Shown: piece after piece, positions 25,034 to 34,602 of the stretch
Layout: each line of letters starts with the position of its first letter
How positions within the stretch are numbered: the stretch's first letter is position 1
DNA from: Gibbula magus
Lineage: Eukaryota; Mollusca; Gastropoda; Trochida; Trochidae
DNA length: 64,000 bases
Reading direction: 5' to 3'
Assembly: GCA_936450465.1 (NCBI GenBank)
Contig: OW388301.1
Coordinates: 20,317,523-20,381,522, forward strand
Translations under genes and position numbers: made by a program
The notes under the pieces: model-generated
Told to the model about the DNA's origin: nothing
Seen by the model: the letters and a program-made list of their open reading frames with translations, nothing else
The model's database searches: none

Positions 25034-25184
25034 TGTGGTTATCTGTACAATTTGTAAGATGTGAAGCTTAAATATTTAAACTAACTGTTGTCAAATGCTA
25101 TCATTTGTTTCCAAATATACAATTTCGGAATAAGAATACTAATTAAGAAATAGGTGACTAATATTGAGTATAAGGCATACTGAC

Positions 25185-25450
25185 CAGTGAGACATTTACT
25201 GAGAACTAGACAACTGAGCAAACTATGAGCTTATCTATGAAGTGACATAATTCATTCATAAAATGTTTATATTGGTGTTAATATTATTGAACTCTCGATA
25301 TTCATAATTCATCTAATTCATTGTGTCTCACATGGGCGTTATCAGTTATAACTATCGTTATAATAGGTACATGTTTACATATATAGTAATAGGGAAGAGT
25401 TTATTAAAATATATGTTTTTCTAACGCTATTTCCTAGCAAGGCACGCCCC
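25185..25450 (-). promoter_or_regulatory. Unit E first exon and promoter module
   Basis: The untranslated exon ends at 25,185 with donor GTCAGTATG. The GC boxes are TGGGCGTT (25,333-25,340, one change) and CACGCCCC (25,443-25,450). Confidence 0.45.
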
Positions 25451-25935
25451 TGTACATAAGTATACAATGCTAACTTCAAAACTTTCAAAGTTCAATTAAA
25501 ATTAAAAATAATTAAAATATGCAATACCTGTTTCTTATTTGATCTTAAGAGGCTATAACATTGTCAAAATCAATGAAATAAATGAACATGTTTAAAAACA
25601 AACTGTATATATGTATGATGACATTTTCTCTAAATTTCTAGTAATTCTAGGTGGGAAGGAGGTTGGAGAGCTTAAACCCATTACAGTGACCTAACAACTT
25701 ACAGAACCATAGAATTTGATATATAAATCAATATAATGAAAGACTAAAGGGAAGCCACAATACTGTTTTTTGTTAATTATATTTATTATTTTGTATATGG
25801 TCACGATACAGATCAAAGGGAGGCAACTCCAAAGCTTGACTGAGTGATATTTAAAAAGGTGTTTTGACTTCACAATTATATTACAAAGCAAAATATATGT
25901 TTCAGCATAGAACAAATTTTATTTTGAACAATTAT

Positions 25936-26245
25936 AATAGTACTTTTTTGATTAAACGTAATTATTTATACTTACCTGTTGACTCGACCTACTATGCCTT
26001 ACCTCCTATAGGTAATGCTATTTCAACCTTAACACAGACGAACTTGAAGAGTGGAGAAGGGATGCGTAAAATCCCTTATCCAAGGGCCGGTAAGTCTAGG
26101 TGGTCTCGTGACGTCACTACCTGTTCAGATCACTCTCCGAAAGTCCCAAAAGGCAAGACAGACCAAGTGGGGAGGATGGGAGGGCCTAGAGCGTAGGTCT
26201 AGTCAACAGGTAAGTATAAATAATTACGTTTAATCAAAAACGTAC
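25936..26245. mobile_element. 310-bp inverted-repeat element next to the DIRS-like element
   Basis: The left end AATAGTAC...TTTTTGATTAAACGTAATTA continues to about 25,990, and the right end (26,190-26,249) is its inverse. The inside (TACCTCCTATAGGTAATGC ... GGTCTCGTGACGTCACTACC) is the inverse of 30,250-30,430 at the right end of the large neighbour. It looks like an internally deleted relative, or an inverted internal copy of the terminal region. No ORF is likely to be real here. Confidence 0.7.
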
Positions 26246-26590
26246 TATTATTTAAATACCTATCTGTTGACTAGACCTACTATGCCTAGAATCCCACCGC
26301 ATGGAGGCGGGTCAGTAGATACGTGGTAGTGACGAGATCAGCGACAAGCCCTGAGTGTAAGCTAACCTACGAGTCCTCCACCCTGTGGTGAGGACAAGGC
26401 ACAGCCCGGGAGATACCATCTCTACCGCTAAGCGAATCGAAGAGACAACCCTGCCACTCAACTTCCGATCAACACAGTGCCCCCCAACCCCAACGGGGAG
26501 GGGGTGTTAAATCGAAGCTAAAGAAAAAACAACAACAGACAAAAGAGCTAGCCATGTAAACAAGATTATTTACAATGAGCCTCAAAGCTC

Positions 26591-27390
26591 CTAAGAGGGT
26601 TGACCCCTTCTTGGTCTGGTTGGGGGGGGGGCCATCTTCGTCTGAGCGAAGACTTGTGGACCCAGCCTAGAGATGCCTTCAAGATCTGCTGTGGAGACAT
26701 CTCGTAGGTAATGGTTGGCGAAAACCTCTGATGAACGCCAAAAGCACCCTGCCATGACATCCGAAACCGCGATGTTGCAGTGATAAGCCATCGTAGCTGA
26801 AACTGCGCGGATCTCATGAGGGTTGGAACGCGAAGGCGGAGGCAGGTCAGCGGCCTTGTACGCATCAATGACCGCCGACCTTAGATACACCCCCAACGCT
26901 CGCTTATCTATCGCTCCTTGGTGCTCCACGGCGAGTGAGGCAAGAACAGACGACTCCTGCCATCTCTCAGCCTGCGGGTACGCTGCGTGTACACCCTCAA
27001 AGCCCTCACCGGACACAGAGAGAGATCCACCTCTCCTGAGTCAGAACCCAGAGCCGGGATTGAGAACGTACGGCCAGCTTCATCAGCTGCCTGGTTCTTA
27101 CAGACAAAGTCGGGAGCCAACCCAAGAGAGGCCGATCCCTCCCAGACCTCAAAACGTAGAAGGTCCGCCTGCAACGCATGGATTTCCGAAATCCGCGCTG
27201 CGGAGGCCATGGCAACCAGAAAAATGACCTTGATGATGAGAGGCAGGAGGAGTACGCCAGAGAGCGGTTCATACGTATCGGACCGAAGATGGTTGAGCAC
27301 AATTGCTAAGTCCCACTCAGGGGGACGAAGCTTCGTTCTGCCGTCCACAGAACGGAAGGTTTTAATGAAGGCCCATGAGGACCGACACAT
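26591..27390 (-). pseudogene. DIRS-type tyrosine recombinase (frameshifted)
   Basis: Two overlapping minus-strand frames make one recombinase. The first (27,390 down to about 26,915) has LRPPEWDLAIVLNHL, the catalytic Arg in ASAARISEIHAL, and CPVRALRVY. After one frameshift the second (to 26,591) has NPHEIRAVSATMAYH (H-x-x-R), the nucleophile in FANHYLRDV, and ends in a LGPQVFAQ-type tail. The [RK]-[LR]-P-x-W-[DN]-L entry and LGP..AQ end are typical of DIRS-like elements rather than phage integrases. The upstream part is cut by the SINE at 27,412. Confidence 0.75.
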
Positions 27391-27411
27391 CTAAGCCTGG
27401 CGACCTCTTAA

Positions 27412-27612
27412 CAAGGTGAGGTGAGTTAGGGTTTAACGCCGCTTTCAAGAATATTTCACTTATATCGCGGCTGCTAGTATTACGGCAGGGAAAAAGCCCG
27501 CAACACCACATGGCTATGCATTGCGGTGAAACCTGCGAGTAACGGTTGGACTAGCGAACCATGGGTGATACTGCACTGAAGTTCAGTGTAGCATACACCC
27601 AAACCTTACTGC
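27412..27612 (-). mobile_element. Truncated SINE inside the DIRS-like element
   Basis: Has the GGTGAGGTGAGTTAGGG tail side and the SINE body (TTTCACTTATATCGCGGCTG, CTATGCATTGCGGTGAAACC), but stops at TTACTGCAT and lacks the tRNA-like head. It separates the gag-like and recombinase frames and supplies the stop codon of the gag-like frame. Confidence 0.8.
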
Positions 27613-28113
27613 ATTCTCCGCATCCGACACTATATTGATGAACGGAGGGTCCGAGACATCAACGAAGCGGACGTCACGCTCCGCCGAGTCTAGCGAGGAA
27701 TCCCGGGTGGGGGACACCACCGTGACACGACGCATCGGGGTGTGAGAAGCACGCGAGGAGGCAGCGGACCTGGAGGCCCTTGAGGACGTGGGACCCGAAC
27801 CCTGAGACACGTATGCCGCATTGGGTTCACGATCTAGCGTAGTAGCGGGGGTGGTGAGACTAGGCAAAGCCAGCGGACCCAACCGAGCATCCAGCAATGA
27901 AGAGACCCTGTCCTTAACGGACGCAAGAAGGAGGTCCGGATTGACTTGGTCAAACCTATCCTTCTTGGCCTTCTTCTTCTTGCTCCTGGGTGTGGAGGGT
28001 CCGCTGACCTTAGGTCTCAAAGGCGACATACGCCTGTCTGGCGAAGGGGGAGGCGACGTACGAGTCTGCGGACGAGAACGCAAACGCGAAGGGGCAGAGA
28101 ACGAATCTCTCAA
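27583..28113 (-). pseudogene. Gag-like ORF of the DIRS-like element
   Basis: A 176-residue open frame rich in Ser, Arg, Pro and Lys, with a basic run (STPRSKKKKAKKDRF) followed by VNPDLLLASVKDRVSSLLD. The last residues and stop codon come from the inserted SINE. Position upstream of the recombinase and composition suggest a Gag-like protein; no specific domain is recognised. Confidence 0.45.
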
Positions 28114-28689
28114 CCCCTAGCGGAGTCGGAAAAAAACGGCGACTCCCTGTCGAAATCATCCGCCCGTTCCGTAAGTACAATGTCTACTGCCTCCTCTGGA
28201 GACTGGTGACGAATGGAAGAGTTGAATAACCGGCGAATCACTGACGCGAAAAACCTAAGTAGCGTAGCTTAAGAACAACAACACTTCCGATAGCTAATTA
28301 CCAAAAGCGAAGACTCACAAGAAACGCAGACGACGAGACGCTTTAAGTGAGTATACGCAAGGCAACCAGCTGAAAGCACAGGCTCCGAACTCGAAGAGAA
28401 CGAAGTCAATATCCACTAACAGCCAGACAAAGTAATTAACTGGCGGAACAAAGCGAATCACTGACGCGAAACACCTAAGTCGATCTAATTACCAAAAGCG
28501 TAGACTCACAAAGCGCGAGTCCTCGGATGAGAACGTGAACGCTAACGCGAAGGGGGAGGGAGCGAATCTCTCGAACCCCTAGCGGAATCGGATACGATGG
28601 GCGACTCACGTTCGAACTCATCCGCCCGTTCCGTGAGACAGATGACGAATTGGAGAAAGCTCCCGACGTTGAGTTGACGACGCACTTAT

Positions 28690-28880
28690 CTGAAACGAAG
28701 CCCTATCAGCCATGGACTTACGAATGGCATTGACATACGCGAGGAAGTCTGACGCGGAGAGAGGGGCACACTCATCGCAACGAAAGTCGTCTTGGCCAAG
28801 GTCTTTACACTTTCTACATTATAATAGCGGATCCTTGGAGGCAGACTTCCTCCCTCCGCAATTCGTGCAAAACATGTACA
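28690..28880 (-). pseudogene. Cysteine-motif remnant of gag N-terminus
   Basis: One minus-strand frame reads FCTNCGG...[stop]CRKCKDL...FRCDEC...SASDFLAYV: three C-x2-C pairs, as in the N-terminal zinc-binding region of DIRS-like Gag proteins. An in-frame TAA splits it. Assignment is by pattern only. Confidence 0.4.
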
Positions 28881-28949
28881 TGAGTACATGGCGGAGCCGG
28901 TGAAACCCTTACACACGTGACGTAGGCAAAGGTAGTGACAGTCGAGTCA

Positions 28950-29890
28950 CTTACGCAGGAGGGCTCAGGACGAGACACTCGCACGCGTAGTGTAGACGAG
29001 GCGAATCACTAACGCGAGGCGTAGCGTAGACGAGACGAATCACTAACGCGAGACACTTTAGTGGCGTAGCGTAAGAAACAACAACTCCTCCGAAAGTTAA
29101 TCGAGACAGTGAATGACAGGCGAAGCAAGTCATTGGCGAGACAATGCAAGTCAAATCGAATCGAGCCTAACGCGAGCGACGAGCCTAAGGTGATAGACTG
29201 GCGAAGCAAGTGCCTGGCGTAAGTGAGGCACTGGCGAGACGATGCGAGTCAAGTAGAATCAAGCCTATGGCGAATGACTGGCAAAACGAATGATTGGCGT
29301 AGCGAGTCACTGGCCAGACGATGCGAGTCAATTTGATTCGACCTAAGGCGATAGACTGACGAAGCGAGTGACTGGCGTAAGCAAGACACTGGCGAGACGA
29401 TGCGAGTCAAGTAGAATCGAGCCTTAGGCGAAAGACTGGCGAAGCGAGTGACTGGTGAAGCGAATCACCGGCGGACGAAGCGAGTCAAGTTGATTCAACC
29501 TAAGGCGATAGACTGGCGAAGCGAGTGACTGGCGTAAGCGAGACACTGGCGGGTAGATGCGAGTCAAGTAGAATCGAGTCAAAGGCGAATGGTAGGCGAA
29601 GCCAGTACCTGGCGAGGCGAATGACTGGCGAAGGGGGTCCGCCGCGTAGCGAGTCAAGTTGATTCAACCTAAGGCGATGGACTGGCGAAGCGAGTGACTG
29701 GCGTAAGCGAGACACTGGCGGGTAGATGCGAGTCAAGTAGAATCGAGCCAAAGGCCAAAGACTGGCGAAGGGGTCCGCCTCGTAGTGATAGGCGAGGCGA
29801 GTGACTGGCGAAACGCGTAGGCAGTTGATACGAACCGAAGGCGTATGACTGGCGAACGCGAATGACAAGCGAAGCAAGTCACAGGCGTAT
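28950..29890. repeat. GC-rich satellite inside the DIRS-like element
   Basis: Irregular tandem copies of about 150-180 bp built from the phrases GACTGGCGAAGCGAGTGACT, GGCGTAAGCGAGACACTGGCG and GATGCGAGTCAAGTAGAATC. Shorter sub-repeats with the step GACTGGCGAA occur inside. Open frames here on both strands are composition artefacts. 29,900-30,250 shows nothing further. Confidence 0.8.
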
Positions 29891-30467
29891 GACGAAGCGA
29901 GTCAACAACCAACAGTCGAAGAAAAGCTCACAAAAGCGTAGGCTTAAGTGAACAAAGGGACTGGCGGAGGGTACGCCTTACAAGGCGTGCGAACCGAGCA
30001 GTCAATGAAGACAGGTGAGAGAAACACAAAAGACACGAGCTGCACGTGCAAAGCAAGCAGGAACCTCGTCAGGCAGTCCACAGCTAGCACATGTCAACAA
30101 GGCCCTTTGTACCCCAACACCTACTAAAACAGATTGTTAAACAGTCTGCTAACGACGAATTGTAGATATAGCAGTTGAAAATATCCCTTAAATGAGTAAG
30201 AGATGCTAGCAAGTAAGCAACAAAGTCGCTAAAAATACCCAGTCTCAGAACAAAACAAACACGTCTGTCTTGCTCTGCAACTGATAGGAGAGTGATCTGA
30301 ACAGGTAGTGACGTCACGAGACCACCTACACTTACCGGCCCTTGGATAAGGGATTTTACCCACCCCTTCTCCACTCTTCAAGTTCATCTGTGTTAAGGTT
30401 GAAATAGCATTACCTATAGGAGGTAAGGCATAGTAGGTCTAGTCAACAGATAGGTATTTAAATAATA

Positions 30468-33250
30468 TGATTATTAAACGATCCTATATAAATTTATTTA
30501 ATATTCTAATGTACATGTATGAAAACTGTTACTTAACATGGACACAAAGGTTATGCACTGAATATGACAACCAAACGTTTGCAGAAACAAGGTGTTTTGG
30601 GGTTCGAAATATATTTTACTTCAAAATTAATTGAAAACTCATTTCCATAAGTTTTTATCTTTGGGTTTGTATAGATATGGAACAATGATGTTCCCAATAA
30701 CTTTGGATGTGAAGACTAGGTCCTGAATCGTCTCTCCAATACACAAACCGGTGCCATATGTAACATAAATATGATTATACACATGTTACAAGTGCTATCA
30801 TTGTTGGGGTGAATGGATTACCTTACATAATTCTATACGAGTGGTACATTAATTGAAAATAAGGGCCTTGAAACTATGTCCAAAGTGTCGTCAAATTTAT
30901 TATCTAATCATAGAATTGAAACAGAGTGAAGAAATATACATCAATATTAACACTACATACATCGTACGTATTAATTGAGCATACACGTGTTTTGAACTGC
31001 TTGCACTTGTACTATTTGGAATGACAAAATAACACGATTCTCAGTCTATTGATGAAAACGAAATGTAATCTGTAAGGTGTAAATGGTTGTTTACTTACTT
31101 AGACGAAATTTAACCGAAAACGAAGTCATCTCAAGAGTAATATTTAGATAAAACTTACATTTAATGAGTTTATTTTTAATTTGTTTTCATAGAGAAACGG
31201 GCTAATGGTGGCCCATATAACATAGCATTTCTCCTGCCCTCGAGAAAGGAGATTGTATATTGTGTACGCTTTATTCAAAATTACTAGTGCAACTGGTTTT
31301 GCCATCTAGAATATCACTAATTGTAGAAGGGTTTGATTTTCAATGTGTGAATATTTAACGATGCAATATTATTAACATACACTGTGACAAGGTTGATATG
31401 ACCCCATTGTTGTTTTCCTTTCCCTTCGTGACATAATTTTGGTTTGTTCCTCTCCAAGGCTCGAGATAGACACACTCATTCCACTCAGAACATAAAGTGA
31501 TATGAAAGAGGTAGCTCGTTAGATATCTTATAAATAATGACGACAATTTATAAAAGAAAACTTTTATTATAAGGCGTTTATCGGTTAAAATAAAATATGA
31601 AATAACATGTCATTATACTCAGTGAAATAACTCGTTGAAACATATGACGTCATCGTAACATCGTAAACTGACTGTGGTTAAGTAAGGCGATCATGGATGC
31701 TCCGTTCATAAAATTAACGTCATTTACGAACTATTTATTGCATAATTTGTTCAATCTTATAAATAGAACATTTTACATTTCTTATTGAATACCATGTATA
31801 AATCTCACCTCGTGAAATAGAAATAATATATCGACACTCGTGGCTGCTCCACTCGAGAAAATAAACATTTCCACTTCACTCGATGAGATATACATGATAT
31901 TCGATAAAATAAATGTCAAATATCCTCTATATCTTCCACTGAATTGGAGTCGCAAAACTATACTCAAGAGCTGTGGCAGTTTTTACAATTTTATTCTTGA
32001 CCATAACTTTTAATTCGCTATCTTAGAGAGTTTTTGCCATAAGTCACTGCCTCATATCCAACACATTATGTACATTACGCTGAAGGAATATAATTTGTGT
32101 TGAGCCACCACTGTATAGGTCCGTACTTCATGTGTTCAGGTACCCATTTAAACAGCTTGGTATGCAGAGGGAAATATGGATAAATGCAGACCCAGTTCCC
32201 ACATTGCTAATACTCCACTAGGATAAGAACCATTTAAAGGGCCAGTAGCACGTTTTTTGCAAAATTTATTTTTTCAAATTTCCCATTTATAATGATAGTT
32301 AATGTCATTTAAATTAACCTTAGAGGGTAAAACATCTTATTACACAAACCAATTATCCGTAGTGGTAATAACGATGTTGCGTATAAAGCTAAAATTGCAT
32401 GGCGGCCATTTTATTGTGAACACATTTTATTATTTCGAATTACAAAAACTATTCCCACGGGTTTACAAAACCACGTTAACTCATTTTTTAACTTGATTTT
32501 CGGAACAGAGTAGGCAGTTTTACTATTAGTGACATTATTTTTCAAAAAGTTTTCATCAACTTATTCGAGCGGAAAAACGTGCTACTGCCCCTTTAACGTG
32601 AGAGGTTCAGCAAGCTGACCACGACATCACTGTGCTCCATGACTTAAAACTATTTAGTTACTTACTTCAGTTCATTCCTTTCCCACATATTTAACGCTCC
32701 TACTCAAAGGCAAAAAACTAAATTGATAGCATCATTTTTCAATCGAATCATTTTACATCTCCGATTGACGTTTCCCCTGTTCCAGATATGTTGTAATTGC
32801 ACAGGAAGGAATTCTAGTCATTTCAATGGTGACAGGAACAGATCAAATTTCGCAGGATTGTTTTATTTTGCTCAGAAAATGTTCACTTGTGACAGAAGCT
32901 ACGTGTGAAGAACATGAGGCGGGTAACCTCTTTTGAGACAGAATAGTTGAATAGCAAGGAATCCATGTCTAAATAAATGTTGTTCTCTGAGATTTTGTCT
33001 TGTGTACTGCTTTGCGTATGTATGCAAAATATTGGTGTTTCTAAGCATTTCAAAATTAAGAAGTATTCATATAAAATAAAATTGAAGTGTTTGCTGTCAC
33101 TAGTGTTATATCTAGAATGAGAGTAGCATTATATACATTTCGATCAATCAGAAAGGATAATTTAAAATCAAAAGAAAGAACTTGGTCAATCAGTATTTCA
33201 TCATTATTTATTTCAAATAAATAGATGAATATGGCAGCAACATTTCATAT
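30468..33250. other. Non-coding spacer between units E and F
   Basis: No gene is seen. Aligns with 5,860-8,930 of the first block, minus about 680 bp (6,330-7,010) and plus the MITE at 32,234-32,596. Confidence 0.6.
32234..32596. mobile_element. TTAA-flanked MITE (family M), copy 1
   Basis: TTAAAGGGCCAGTAGCACGT at the left, inverse ACGTGCTACTGCCCCTTTAA at the right. The duplicated block has no insert (GAACCCTTTGACGTGAG near 8,110), which fixes the insertion site and shows it came after duplication. Other copies: 38,990; 49,968; 51,527; 62,689. TTAA borders suggest piggyBac-type mobilisation. Confidence 0.85.
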
Positions 33251-33477
33251 CACTAGCAGGTGATGTCCATGTTCATTTTCGGGCTCGGCGCCCTCTTTGA
33301 CCCAGTTCTTGCCAGCATTTCTTTGCCAACGACAAGGTTGTTGTGACGGAAAATTTGACTGGAAGGTCCGGATCGGACAGAGTCCATTGTTCCAGGCTCC
33401 AGATCAACCAACACAGCTCGGGGGACATACTTGCCTCCTGCAATAGAGAAATGGAGTTCACCATTCAGTCAATTTCC

Positions 33478-33879
33478 TACGGAACCGTAGAGGGGACATT
33501 TCCCGAGAATAATTTTTTCAATATTAAGTCGTGGCCACGAGTTAATATGTCGTGGCCACGAGATAAGATGTCGTGGCTACGAGATAATAAGTCGTGGCCA
33601 CGAGTTAATATGTCGTGGCAACGAGATAATAAGTCGTGGCGACGAGATAAGATGTCGTGGCTACGAGATAATATTTCGTGGCCACGAGATAAGAAGTTGT
33701 GACATATTATCTCGTGACCACTACATATTATCTCGTGGCCACTACATATTATCTCGTGGCCACGACATCTTATCTCGTGGCCACGACATCTTATCTCGTG
33801 ACCACGACATATTAACTCGTGTCCACGACTTAATATTGAAAAAATAATTCTCGGGAAATGTCCCCTCTACGGTTCCGTA
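33478..33879. mobile_element. Fold-back element with TCGTGGCCACGAG repeats
   Basis: Terminal arms of about 57 bp (TACGGAACCGTAGAGGGGAC ... AATATTAAGTCGTGG) are mirrored at the right end. Between them lie about 15 copies of a ~20-bp unit, TCGTGGCCACGAG plus ATAA[GT]ATG-type spacer. The spacer orientation flips midway, so the whole element is one long hairpin. It sits in the gene F intron and is absent at the corresponding gene B position. No transposase. Confidence 0.9.
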
Positions 33880-34302
33880 CTTTCCTGTTGCAGAAGAACA
33901 AATGTGTGTATAATATGTGAATATATAAACTATATATATGGTAGGAAGCGTATGTACTATCTTTAGAGATAAAATACATCAATATATTATAAAGTTTCCG
34001 ATGAAGAAATGAAATAGAAATTGCAACAATTTCATGTTTATAGAAGTACGAAATTGCAATCTGAAATGAAATAACGTTGCAATTATATTATTAGGGAAAG
34101 ACAGTTCGAATGAAGATTGCAGAAAACTAAAGCGAAAATTAAAAGTAAATGTCAAATTATTTACCTGTCGCCTCGTTGTAGTAGACGTTGATTCTCTCTA
34201 GCTGGTGCTGAGAGTCCCCATGGTAGGTACCGGTAGGGTCGATACTCTTCGTGTCCACAGCTGCCTCTGTGTAGTGAAGTATGTCAACGGTGTCAGTGTC
34301 TG

Positions 34303-34602
34303 GTGAGGTGAGGTGAGGTGAGATGAGGTGAGTTGGGGTTTAACGCCGCTTTCAAGAGTATTTCACTTATATCACGGCTGCTAGTATTATGGCAGGGAGA
34401 AAGCCCGCAACGCCATGTGGCTATGCATTGCGGTGAAACCTGCGAGCATCGGCTGGAACTAGCGAACCATGGGTGGTACTACGCTGAGCATTGCATCCCA
34501 ACCTTACTGCGTGTGCACAAAGTTGCCGTGCCCCTGGCGGGATTCGAACCCCGGACCTCTTGATTCGAAGCCGAACGCGCTAACCACTGCGCTATCCCGC
34601 CC
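34303..34602 (-). mobile_element. tRNA-derived SINE, full-length copy
   Basis: The minus strand begins with a tRNA-like head, with A box TAGCGCAGTGGTTAGCGCG and B box GGGTTCGAATCCCG, then a body and a (GGTGA)n-type tail (shown inverted). TCAGTGTCT-type flanks on both sides look like a 9-10 bp target duplication. It is in an intron of gene F. Confidence 0.9.

Larger units (their letters stand above)
26246..30467 (-). mobile_element. DIRS-like tyrosine-recombinase element with 42-bp TIRs
   Basis: Both ends carry the same 42-bp inverted sequence, beginning TATTATTTAAATACCTATCT and containing GACTAGACCTACTATGCC, with no mismatch seen. The inside is much more GC-rich than the surroundings. Minus-strand order: zinc-type gag remnant, gag-like ORF, truncated SINE, tyrosine recombinase. 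No reverse transcriptase/RNase H or methyltransferase is seen, so it is defective. The duplicated block (near 5,850-5,870) shows the unoccupied site: GAACAATTATTATATGAC versus GAACAATTATAATA...AATAATATGATT here. Target-site duplication is at most a few A/T bases and not resolvable. Confidence 0.75.
21784..34300. repeat. Second copy of a segmental duplication
   Basis: Position 1 aligns with 21,784 and similarity continues, with gaps, to about 9,880/34,300 and further into the EF-hand and signal-peptide exons. The first several hundred bases are nearly identical. Differences: copy 2 lacks about 290 bp near 1,100-1,390, and it carries later insertions (25,936-30,467; 32,234-32,596; 33,478-33,879; SINE at 34,303). 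Thus the D-E-F series duplicates 0-A-B. Confidence 0.8.

Noticed and set aside
29424..29877. Open frames in the GC-rich satellite
   Set aside because: Low stop-codon density and internal repetition explain them; no conserved motif.
28950..29890. CRISPR-like array
   Set aside because: The spacing is irregular, the 'spacers' are repeats themselves, and the context is a eukaryotic transposon.
33343..33702. Plus-strand frame with SWPRDNM-type heptapeptide repeats
   Set aside because: It is translation of the 20-bp repeat of the fold-back element; it begins inside the tubulin exon antisense and has no support as a gene.
34530..34602. tRNA gene
   Set aside because: A and B boxes are present, but the sequence continues into a SINE body with target duplications, and it recurs in several copies.
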